From contig JAWDGP010003890.1 in assembly GCA_033675545.1 (NCBI GenBank), positions 1 through 64,000 on the forward strand: a stretch of 64,000 nt of DNA. The letters run 5' to 3'. Numbering within the stretch: position 1 is the stretch's first letter; each line of letters starts with the position of its first letter. Origin of the DNA: Elysia crispata. Its lineage: Eukaryota; Mollusca; Gastropoda; Plakobranchidae. A program made the position numbers and the translations under genes. Positions 46,527 to 58,500 of this stretch are shown here, piece after piece. The notes under the pieces were generated by a model. That model was not told the origin of the DNA. It ran no database searches and saw nothing but the letters and a program-made list of their open reading frames with translations.

Positions 46527-47952
46527 TACCTACTGTACCAAATTCGATGACCTCCAGCGAAATGTGAATTGCGTTTCCCGATGCGCATCGAATTGCACCA
46601 AAATTGAATAGAGTCATGTATGGACTACCGGAAAACAATCTATCTTGACAGATTTGTTGAAAAGAAGTCAAAAGTTTTGTAACAAGCATGGGTTTTAGTA
46701 GTAAACAAAAGGCATTTTGCTTAGAAAACTATTCGTTACTCAGAAGTCCAAAGCAGGTTCAGTTGCTTTTCTGCAAAAAATATGGCTTGGATAGTAGATC
46801 TAGGTCTGGCATACCGACAGCCAAGTCAATTAGAAGGTGGTATGAGCAGTTCAATGTTTTTGGTTGCTTGTCAGTTGGTCACAAACGACGCGGAATGAGC
46901 TATGCAAAGCCTGTAAGATGTGGAGAGAACATTGAGGCTATTCTCATTTCTGTTGAAGCAACACCAAAGAAATCAGTTCGAAGAAGAAGTGCAGAGCTTG
47001 GGGTGTCACAATCCTCAGTTCATCCAATTTTGAGACATGATTTAAAAATGAAACCATACCACATTTCCGTTCACCAAGGACTGACCCCGGAAAATGCTTT
47101 GCAGAGAAGAACCATGTGTGCCTGGTTCTTAAGACAAGTGAGAGAGGAGGAAGACTTTTTGAGATCGGTGTGGTTCAGTGATGAAGCCCACTTTTATCTC
47201 AGTGGTACAGTGAACTCGCGGAACTACGTGCATTGGGCGTCTGAGAGACCAGATGAGGTGATTGAAAGAAATCTTCATGTTACAAAGGCTACAGCGTGGG
47301 TAGCTTTGAGTGCACAGGGAGTTATTGGACCTTTTTGGTTCTGTAACGAAGACGGGGCAACGGAGACTGTTACAGCTGATCGATATATGAATGTGCTTAC
47401 TCGCTTCTGGCGAGCATTGGGAGGTTCTGCGGCCATGAAGCAAGAGGTCAGCAGTGGTTCATGCAGGATTGAGCCGCTCCTCATACGGCAAGACGGGTCT
47501 TGACATGGCTTACTGACCACTTTGAAGGACGCGTCATTAGCAGATTCACCGAGAAAACATGGGCATCACACAGTCCCGATTTAAATCCCTTAGACTTTTT
47601 TCTTTGGGGTCACCTCAAGGACCAGATGTCAGGAGAACAATTTCAAACTTTAAATGATCTCAAAAGTCTTGTCGAACGTTTGATTAGAGCTGTCACACCC
47701 GAGCAATGTGAGGACACCATTCAACATTTTTTGCTCAGAATGCGGAGATGTGTTCAGAGAGATGGTGGCCATATTGAACAGCTTCTCTAAAGTTGTCCAG
47801 ATGGAAAACCGTTACATGTTTCTGTATAAAATTTTGTTACTTACTTTCCGAATGGTTCTTTTGTATTTCTGTAAAAGCGTGTTGCATTACCTTTCAAGGT
47901 CATTTAGTAATTAAAGATTTTGTGGAGGTCATCGAATTTGGTACACCCTGTA
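46527..47952 (+). mobile_element. Decayed mariner-superfamily transposon (DD41D spacing)
   Basis: Ends are inverted repeats. TGTACCAAATTCGATGACCT then CCA near 46,534-46,556 is repeated in reverse complement near 47,922-47,944. TA dinucleotides at 46,527 and 47,951 are consistent with TA target duplication. At 1.4 kb the length is normal for mariner/Tc1. The transposase lies between, on the + strand, and is broken. Confidence 0.85.
46688..47790 (+). pseudogene. Tc1/mariner-superfamily transposase, frameshifted
   Basis: The N-terminal half holds two helix-turn-helix-like segments (MGFSSKQKAFCLENYSLL; VRRRSAELGVSQSSVHPIL), then the first catalytic Asp in VWFSDEAHFYLSG. Near 47,448 the frame shifts. 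In the new frame WFMQD carries the second Asp and is followed at once by a TGA stop, then APHTARRVLTWL, and finally HSPDLNPLDFFLWG with the third Asp. Between the second and third catalytic Asp there are 41 codons (DD41D), unlike 34 in classic mariner/Tc1. One frameshift plus one nonsense codon make it inactive. The ATG at 46,688 is about 160 bp inside the left end. Confidence 0.88.
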
Positions 47953-49133
47953 TGTGTACACTCACATCAGTTGAAAAATAAACTATAACTTTGATTCACT
48001 TCCGACTTGATTTATAGCCTTTAAACCATAAAAGATATGCCAAAATCATTCACATTGCCTTATGAAGAACTGTTACAGTTGAGAGAAAAATTTTTGCAAT
48101 TAAAAAAGTTGATAATATGGCTTACATGTTCTCAAATTTCATCTATCAAGCCTGTATGTTAAATAAAGAAAAAGGAACTTCATCTAAGATTTGTAAACAT
48201 TGAAAGGATTATGAAAAGCTTTAAAACATAAAACTGAATTAAGTAGCCAAAAAAACAAAAACAGAAGGAAAGAGCATCTTTTGCTTGTTTTTCCTAATCA
48301 TACTTTTTGTTTGATATTACAAAGCACACTGAAAATTCAGAATTGGTAAGGGGCAAATATTTACAGACAGACAATTAAGATCAAAGTCTCTGTCACAGGG
48401 AAGAAAATGGAAATGTTGAAGGAAATTTCAACACCAAAAGAAAATAGTTACTATAAGCAAAAGTGGCTAAAAAAACTTAAGTCTGTAGCTGATTAGGCTG
48501 ACAGTAAGTTTTAGGCCTTGGTTGATCTATATGGTCGTCAAATTGGATTGCATCCAACCATATCAGATTCTCAGACAGGTGAAAATAACCAAAGAACAAA
48601 GTTACTTACAGGGCTACAAAATCAATTATCAGAGGAGAGAGTATTAAGGTATTACATGTATAAGCAGCGGAATCTGCTCATGGAAATCGCCAAAAACTGT
48701 AAAAATATTTGTCTGCATTACATGTATACATAAGTTCGTAATAAAATTCAGATTAAGAAGTATCATACTATAAATAACTAATGAGAACAACTACCCTGTA
48801 CCAACACAGCTAAAAAGTGTTATGTAATTTCTACAAAATGGTCTAAAGCAATCCAAGAAATACTTTTACATCAATATATCAAAATACTTTTTGTTACGCT
48901 GCTGAAGCCTTGTTTCATAGCTCAGGATTTGTTGTTAATAGTTTGATATATCAAAATTTCAATTTAAGAATGATTAAAAGGTAAAGTATACGATATAATG
49001 CAAGGACTAGTTCAAACACTAAAAGAGGTATGGTTATCCATGAAAGAGAATAAGTCAAGTAAAAGTATGAGATATGTTAATATCCTCTTTGAAAATTAGC
49101 ATCTCATGTTTTCAGATCTAAATAATGGTTCTC

Positions 49134-49256
<123 letters not shown>

Positions 49257-50445
49257 TTCATTTGATGAGAATGCTAAATAGGCGAATAGAAGTAGGGGAC
49301 CCTATTTAAAAATGAATTAATAAATAAAAAAAAAATACACCAAAGCAAAGGCATTTCCATGCATGGATCAATGGAATGATAAATAAAGGAATAGTGAAAA
49401 TTACTTATAAAATAACTGTCAAACACACTCATCATCTTTTTCCAAAATAATATGAGCTCTCCACTTACAAATCAATTTTTAAATATACTAATATCAAGCC
49501 AAATTTACTGTCTCACAACTGTTTAAATACAATACACACTACAGAAGAAATCAATTACTAAAACATTTGCATTAATAAAATGTAATAGAGAAGACTATCT
49601 TATTACTTGTAACGAGAAAGAAACTGTCGCAGGGCTATTAACTTGGGATTTCTAACACAAATTTTGCAAAAACAACAAATCATGACCTTTAAAACATTCT
49701 AGTCAAATAAACTGAACTAGAAAGCTTAGAGTGGAAAATACCTTTGTTTATTTTTACAGTCCTTATTGTAAAAAGCTGAAAATGAGCTAAATTATAGATA
49801 CCTTTTATAGAGCAGAAAAAAGGAAGGTCAGAGCTGATTGAACTTTATCTGTGAAGAAAACCATCACTGAAAAAACAAAACATGGAACCATAGTAAGATT
49901 TTTTTTTTTGATTTTCTTAATTCATATGCTCCTCTTTAGACAAAGATTAAACCTTCTGATATAAAGGGCTACTAAAGGTACTAAATATGACATACATCAG
50001 TTATCCTTCAACCATACCGCCCCCCAATGGCAGACCGACATATCTGACAAAAACTTTTCGATTTTTTTTTGGATAAACTGACTATTTAAAGTATTATCCA
50101 ACTCGAGTAAATGGCAGAGCAACCTATCTTCTCTAAGTTTTTTTACTTGTCAAATCGACGAATCTGAAGTTTTTTATGCTGACAATTAAATGCTTTTTGT
50201 ATCTTTCCCGAAAACACAAAATCTGTAGATATGTCGGTTTGCCTTTTGGGGGTAGCATAGTTCTAAAACGCATTGTGTGAAAAAGCATGGCCTTATTTTT
50301 CTTTTTCACTTAGCTAATGGAGTAAATGATATGGAACTCTAATAATTTCTCTATTTTTTGTTGGCATTCAAATGGGACAATTTGTAAAAGGGTGGTATAA
50401 CATTGAATTGCACCATCAAAAAAGGAAATCACAAAAAAAAAAAAA

Positions 50446-50471
50446 ATAATAATAATAATAATAATAATAAT
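50446..50471. repeat. (AAT)n microsatellite
   Basis: Nine AAT units preceded by a run of A. Confidence 0.9.
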
Positions 50472-52290
50472 GAAATCTGTCATATAAATGTATGTTTTAC
50501 TCACATTCATTTTGAGAAGTTTTGATTCAACAATCACTTTTTAAAGCATCAATCACAAATATTGCACAAAAATGCAAATAATTTGTTAACTATCTTGAAA
50601 AAAGAACCAACAAAAAACAACAAAAATGCACTGTCCATAAAACAAAGAAGTAGTTTACGTTTCAAAAAAAAAAAGATTTTTCAGTTATGAATTATATTAA
50701 ATTTGATCAGCCATTCCTTTTCATTCTGAAATATGAAATGCAATTAGCTTGAATAGAACATAAAGAGTTCATCAAAATCTTAATATAAAAACAAAGTCAA
50801 ATAAATGGCGTGGCAATTTTTTTAAAAGAAGAAATCACATGTGATGTATTTATATGTAGCTGCTTAAGGACTTTCTTTTTTTCTTTTCACCCTAGGGGTT
50901 GACAGGCTGTATAACTAAAACTAAAAAGACTTGTACCATATCCATTTATTAGCAAATGAACTGAGTGATAAAAAGGCTATCAGGTATCACATACTGTATG
51001 TTTGAAACACCAGATGTAAAAGCCTCACACAACTGATGAAAGTTATAAGACATTAAAGATAATCTTTTTCAATACTGTTTGTCATCACTATCATTTATAC
51101 AAGAACAAATGTAAAAATAGACATGAAGGTGCAAGGAGTACTGATTCATTAATTTGAAAAAAGAACTTAATGGTTAAGTACAGTAAAATTAAAAAATCAT
51201 TTCACATGATCCTTTCCTTGTTTTGATGAATATACTTCACACAGCTACGTGACACAGTCTGTTACAGCACAAACTACAAGTCAAGCACCAAACTTTTTAA
51301 CCACAACACATAAAATAACTGAGTTACTTTCACAACAAGCACACAATACAGCTTTACATAAATATTTATAATATTTACACCAAGTTCTTCCCTTGGGTGA
51401 AATGGCAATGATATTGTCCTGTAAACCAAATTCATTGTCAACCGCTGTCTTTAATGTAGACTTATGTTTCATAATGATGAAGCTATGTCAGAAAATTTTC
51501 TAAGAACTTTCTTTCTTAAACTTGCACCGTCCTTCAATTTTGTTAAGCCAAAAGGGCATATTGCAAAGAAAACAACTGCACATTTTCAGCTTGAGAGACA
51601 AAAACTTAATTGCAATACTAGAGTAAACTCACAATCACAGAGACTATGTGACCATTATCACAATGAAGATGACAGGTCAATTAAGATTTGAACCATAATC
51701 AGATAATTAGTGCTATGATTTTAAATCAACATCTTCATAGTATCAGGCCATCCCACTTTAATTGGGTTTTATAAACATGGCTTCCTTGGGGGCCTCGTTG
51801 AAGAATATATAAATAAATGGCTATTCAAAACAAAAATCAAGATTGTTTTTTTCCTTCACTGATTGTCAATCTTGTCTCGTTCTATTATAAGCTAAAAACA
51901 AAAGAGTAAGACTGAGAGCTGACAACTTGATCAATTTAAAATTGATTCCAGCCTTTTAGATGGTTAGATGATCCGAGATACAACAACTTGCCATTGTTTG
52001 ACCCATATTCTATTTCATTGAAGGGCTCAATCTAACAATGTCTCGTCTTGGTTCTCACATATACGACATCCAAATCTTGTCAAATATGAGTTTGGAATAT
52101 AATATTGTTAAATATAACTATGAAAGTCATACTCAGGTGTTGTTTTATGTGCCATTTTGATTCACTTTTCTTTAATATTTTTGGACTTCATATATTTTGA
52201 TCAGAGTACTCTTGGTTAGATTGAGTGTAAACAGGAACATATCGAAGAGCTTATTGCACAAGAGAGAAAGAGTAATCAAATCAAGGGTTC

Positions 52291-52296
52291 TTTATT
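52291..52296 (-). terminator. Candidate poly(A) signal of the 7TM gene
   Basis: AATAAA on the minus strand about 315 bp past the stop codon. It gives a short 3' UTR (52,297-52,611). Others further on cannot be excluded in such AT-rich DNA. Confidence 0.4.
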
Positions 52297-52611
52297 TGCA
52301 ATCAAAGAATACTGAACTTATCTCCTCAATTTTAAAATAACCAGTGATTCCTGGAATTTAAAATCAATGATTGGGACTGATTTCTATTGCATGTTCACTT
52401 AAAAAACAATCTATGTGCACAGTAGCACTTACTTAAAAAAGCCAACAAAATTGTAAAATAGAATTCTTGAAAAAGAGAGTAATTCACTACATGATTTCAG
52501 GTGTTATCCTTGGACAAAATGTCCTTGCATGAACTTCCTGAGGGGAGAAAAAAAAATAACATTTTACCCCCCGATCTTGATAAATTATGTGAGAATCTCA
52601 AAAAAAAATTT

Positions 52612-52737
52612 TTAACATTTTTCTCCACGTGGGGCATCCTTTGAAACAACACGAGTTGTTGCCATTTTTCCTTTTTGTGTTCGCATTCCTCTCCCTGTTC
52701 TGTCTGGGTGAGATGGAGCTCCTTTACATGCCCTGGC
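52612..52737 (-). CDS. 7TM gene exon 11 (basic C-terminus, stop)
   Basis: Acceptor TTTGTTTCGCAG. In phase 0 it encodes ARACKGAPSHPDRTGRGMRT, then QKGKMATTRVVSKDAPRGEK, Cys and stop TAA (52,614-52,612). The strongly basic end is unlike the acidic exon 10. The intron before it is 2.4 kb and other last exons are possible, so this exon is less certain than the rest. Confidence 0.65.
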   Translation of the reverse strand, partial: ARACKGAPSHPDRTGRGMRTQKGKMATTRVVSKDAPRGEKC

Positions 52738-55507
52738 CTGCGAAACAAAATATGGACTCAAATGTAGCACATGTTTATATCTTGTTTCTTGGCCTACTTT
52801 TGTAAAGACGTTTGTAGCATATATATGGGAAAAGGAGAAAAGTAAACTATAGTCAAGATAAAACCAAATCCCTTTCCCCTTTCTTTCACAGGAGCTCTCT
52901 CAAATTCTATAATTTCAATGAAATTAAAACATGAATTTATTTGCTTGTTGGGCAGTTAAATTTAACTCATGCCCGCAAGGGGGACATTCACTACAAACAT
53001 CCTTATCAAGGTATAATTGGAATGCCATGTGCCTGGATAAAGTTATTTTAACCCAAAATTGACGCCTCATCAAGGTGAACTCAGCAAGCAATATTCTCAC
53101 TTACCATTTTACTTATCAAAAGAAAACAGATCATGGTTCCATCTTTAGCACCTCAAAATGAATTTTGTTGAACTTCTATCCTATTCAGATAATTATCTTA
53201 TATGTGTTTTTAAAAACTTTATACCAAAACTAACCTCTTTATGTGTTTCAAGAATACACATTGGTCAATGAATGAAAGTGATCTTCTTTTGAAAAACTCC
53301 AGTATTTCTATAGTTTTCTTGACTTTCAATGGAAACACAAAAGATCCTTCAGATAATAGAATTTGTGGATCCCCAGACTCTATGTCAACTAACTATTGAA
53401 AAATTGAACCTCACAAAAAATGTTTGAATCTGAATTTTTAAGATGAAAATTTACAAGTCGAAGAAGAGATCAGCTCATTTTATGGCAACCTTTTAGTATT
53501 AACTGTGAAAATGATTGGTAAAATCAGGCTTCAAGTTTAGATGTACAAGAAACTCCACTAGATATGGTGGTTTAAATGGTGACAAACCAACTGCTATGCC
53601 CAATAAGGAGCAAAGCCTCCAAAGGTTCAGGAAATAGGTTGATGTATCAATACCAGACATCCACGTGTCTTAGCATCCATCATCTTCTCTTGAAATCATT
53701 ATTATTGACTACCTGGAGGACAACTGGTCAACAACTCCATGTAAACTTTATTTTTGCAAGGCAGTCATGAAGGAGCATTTTGAACAGATCCTCTCCTTTT
53801 GCTTTTGCAACAAAGAGAAACTAGTACCTAGGGGACAGCCAAAAAATGACCCTATTTTTAAAACCAGAAGATTCATGAACAATCTGACACACAAATTCAA
53901 GATTGTGCCCTCCCCATAGAAAAAATTGCTATCAATAAAGCTAAATGTGCCTGGAGATGCCTTTTAACTTTCCATGTACTGGTATTCTATCGTATGACAG
54001 TATTTGAATTTAGTGACAGCAGCACAACCTACTGCTGTAATTTGAAGTTTTATACCAACAGGCAAAAGTCCTCTACACATGATGTTACTTTGTAAACGGA
54101 CTAACATCTCCTTATTTGGGATTTTGAAGGACATCTCCAGACTCAATACTTTAGTCTTTGGAAAGATAAAGATGAATTGAAACGACTGGCCACAAAAGGC
54201 AATAATTCCAAAATTGAAAAAAAGGCATGACATTTACATTGCTTATAAATGGAAATTTAACTTGATGGGGTTAATGGATAGGAAGGAAGTGAGACTCCTG
54301 ATACAGCCCACACTGAAAATAGGTTTCAATAGGAATCAATTTCAGGATGTACATGACAACAATCAGTACATGGGAGCCAGCAGATTGTAAACCATAATGC
54401 CTTAAAACAAAGGACCCTCTTGTGATGGAAGAAGATGATTTCTTAGGCATTATCACCACCAAGACGACCTGAGGGAACTGGCTATTCATATTTTTTTCGG
54501 GTAACAGCACCGCACTTAACCAAATTGGTATAACCTAAAGTCATGACAAAATGGAAACAATCCTCGATGTGTGCATAGTTTACACAAATCCACCAAAGAG
54601 GAAGAAAACTAGGTAGACCCTCGTTTCAGGCTTTACCCTACAAAAAAAAAAAAGACTAACCAAGCCCACAAAAAGTTACAAAGACAAATTCCATCACCAT
54701 CTGATAAGGGGCAAGAAATGTCCATTCCTGGACACACTACCCCCTCCCCCGAGTATTTGCATGTACATGTATTAAGATGCTTGGAGAATGAAATCTTTTT
54801 AGAAATGAAAATGGTGAGAATAAGTCAATATTATTTAGGGCCTGTAAATCCAGCTAGATCTAAGGATGAAGAAAAAGACTCTGATGATAAAAATTGATAG
54901 GGATAGAACTTTGAAGTTTTTTTTACATTTAAAGGAATGAAAATGATAAATTTGTCTACTTTTTCACTCAAATGGTATTTTTTATGTTTTAAAAAGTGTA
55001 TAACATGATTTTGACAGAATCATGTCCCTTCTTTTAATTATTTTGGGGATGGGCTTTTGCAAGGGGAGGCAGTAAAGAAGAGTTAAAAAGAAATGTCTGT
55101 ACCCCCTATCTCTCCTTATGCCTGGATTTCTTACCTCTGATGTCTTTTTCACCATGCTAGGACTATCCTCCAGATTTTCCTCTTCAATTGTCTGCAAGCC
55201 AGATGGCCCAGATGGTTTCATTGCAGTATTGATGTAAGTGTATGGTAGACAAGCATCATACATGCAAGGTGAACCATCTGGAGAAGTGCTTGATGAGGAG
55301 TAAACAAAACTGTCATCTGGCTGGTAAAGGTGCTTATAAGTCTGATCTTCTCCAAAGAAAGAACCATAAGTCTGTAAAAGGAATTAAAATCAATTATCTC
55401 ATACCTGCTTTCAAAGATATAATATAGGAGTATTAGCAGCACTTCTAAAAGTAGTAGTAACAGCAGTATTCAGTCAAGAAGTGATAGTGGCAGCAGGAAC
55501 AGTAGTT

Positions 55508-55569
<62 letters not shown>

Positions 55570-58500
55570 TTTAGAGGTAGTAATAATACTATTAGTAGCA
55601 GCAGCAGTAGTAGTAGTGGTTTTAGTGGTAGTAATAGTAGTAGTATTAGTAGTAGCAGAAGTAAAGCAGTATACTTGTCGCAGTAGATGTAGCGGTACTA
55701 TCCCAGTCGTAAGAAAAAAAAATCAACAACAAAAAAAGAGTAATTGGGGTATAAACTACATTAAATACTAACTTATTACTTATGTAAAGAGTATTGATAT
55801 ACTTACACCATCATCACTGAAGTTAGGCAAGCCCTCTTCCTTCTCTATAACAGTGACATGAGGTTGCAAAACAAACAGCATCACCCAAATAGGCAGTAGG
55901 AGCTTCAGGACCTAAACAACAAACACATCTTAAAAACTGATGCCTATTTTACAGTCTCAAGCATGATATTGATAAGGCACAAACTTACAAGTTACATGTA
56001 ATATTTAATTCACGAGAAAGTTGAAATGACCACAGCTCTAACTACAAACTCAAATTTCACAGAATATATAAGTAAAAAAAGATTCAAGTACAAAATCAAT
56101 ATTGACTTGCATACTAAGGAAAGTCTAAACATTTTAGGAAATGAACATAAGACTGGTACAGCAAATATCTTACCATGATTGAGACCAAAAATGAGGAGTA
56201 GAGATCCTGACGATGGGACTGAAAAAATGAGTGGAAAAACCAAGTTTTTTTTTACATAAGTTTGTGATAGTATATCAACTAAACAAGCTCCAAACTAAAG
56301 TACTTTGAAAACAGCAATAAAGAATGAAAAGACTTTTTCAGCATTTTTCTTTGTGACCAGAAAAAATTCAGATAAAAAAAATGATCAATTTATATATTTC
56401 AAAACTGAAAAAACCCATCTTTCTACAAATAATATTGGTTTAAAATACCCCCCCCAAAAAAAAAACAAACAAAAAACAACAAAACATTAAGCAGACAAAA
56501 AACAAGAGCAATATACATATATATATATATACACACATACATATATAGATACTACCTATTATCTAGTGATTACAAGAGTATCAACAAAATTTCTCAGAAG
56601 ATAGAATTCAACTTACAAAAATAGCACTACATCCAGTATCCCTGTCACCCTCTGAAAAAAAATAAAATACAAAGTGAGTAAAAGTAAGTAAAAGTTTTAA
56701 TAGTCAATGAATATTATTTGCATTAAAACCAAATTTCAGTCTGAATGTATCAATTTCAGAATTGTCTGTGTTACAAGTTTGCTCCAAAGGTAAGAGAAAT
56801 AAGAACAACGAAAAAAATTAGTAAAGACCATGAAAGAGGCGAAGTCAATTCATAGGAAAAATGTAAGGAAAGCTGAAAATGGAAGTTGTAGTCAACTGCC
56901 AGCTTTAGAAATAACACAAATATTATTTTTATTAAAAAAAAAAGAATCTGACTTTGGTAAAAACAAATAATAGATAAGTGGCCTTTCAAAAAAGAATGAC
57001 ACTTACTGATTTGCAGAATCATGTCGTAGAAAAATGTTCCCCATGCAGAGAGCTCAAACACAATCACAATACTTAAAAAAAAAAAGGAGGGGGGGGGGAA
57101 GGGGGATTAAAGCTTATAGCAAAGTTGCAATCATCTTAAACGCTATATTTTCTGCCTATTAAATTGGTCATGGCATAGTATCAAACTGTTTAAGGTGATA
57201 GATCACATGAAGCTATAGCAATAGAATATTTTCAGAATTCCAACAACAATAATTAGCTATGTTTGTGAAATCATTTAGCTATGAAATCCTGTAAGGCAGT
57301 ACAACTTGGACATTATAACTTTATAGTAAACTTATAAAACAATCGTTAAATAGATTAGGAAAGTACAGAATTAGTCAATTTTCCATACAACATTAATTGC
57401 TGATAGGGATAGCCAAAAATAGCCCATTCATCATTGAAAAAAAAAAAATTTATTTCCTATCCAATATCATTTTAAGCCTAGCATTTCTTAGAGGTGGCCA
57501 ATCAGTCCTTTGCCTCTCTGACTTCTTTTTTTAAAGCTTTCAGGAGTTAAAAAATTTCTCCCCATATGTATCTTACTTTCTGGAAACTGCTGTACATCAT
57601 ACTTTGCTTTTCTCTTTTTTTCAATCAAATGAATGTCATGAACTTTTAATTTGTTTCTGACTTGTAGAGGAACATGATTCTTCATCTTTGCATTCTGTTT
57701 TAAACAAGTAATGAGTAACTTTAATAGTAACTATTTCAACTTTTTTCATTGACATTTACTTTTTAAGTATAGGTGACCTTGGTAACTATTTCTTTAGACA
57801 AATATAATTTTCATTAATGCTCTTTTGAGGTGGATAAGTCAGTGGGCAAGACCATAATTATTCCTAAGTGGCAGTTTTGATGTGGATAACTCAGTGGGCA
57901 AAACCATAATTATTCCTAAATGGTAGGTTTGAGGTGGATAACTCAGTGGGCAAGACCATAATTGTTCCTAAATGATAGGTTTGAGATGGATAACTCAGTG
58001 GGCAAGACCATAATTGTTCCTAAATGATAGTTTTGAGGTGGATTACTCAGTGGGCAAGACCATAATTATTCCTAAACGGTAGTGTTGGTGGAATGGTAAA
58101 GAAAAAATTGTCTATGAATCTACAGAAGTGGTTTTTCATCGTTTTAGCAAAGGGATGCAGCGCCTACATTAGAAAAGTTAGGCGTGATCATTTTTGTATA
58201 GAGGCAAAGAAAAAAAAAGTTTTTTTGAAAGATGTCACCAAAGTATTTGGCACTTAAAGCATGATAGACACGAGTAAGCTCTACTAACCACCACAAATCT
58301 CTCTTCTGGGTCCAGCGCACGGAGTCCAAAGTGCTGATCTCATTTAGGCGACGAGTAATGTAGAACCCTGAGATGGCAAACAACTGAACAACAAGGACTT
58401 CAGCTCCAGACAGGGCGATCCAGTAAGGAGCTGCGATGAAAATATATTATAATTTAGTTATAAAAACATGAAAAAATTCTGCACTTACAGAAGTGATGTC

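Noticed and set aside
55481..55771. 96-codon Val-rich frame
   Set aside because: Translation of the GTA microsatellite in a 7TM-gene intron, on the opposite strand.
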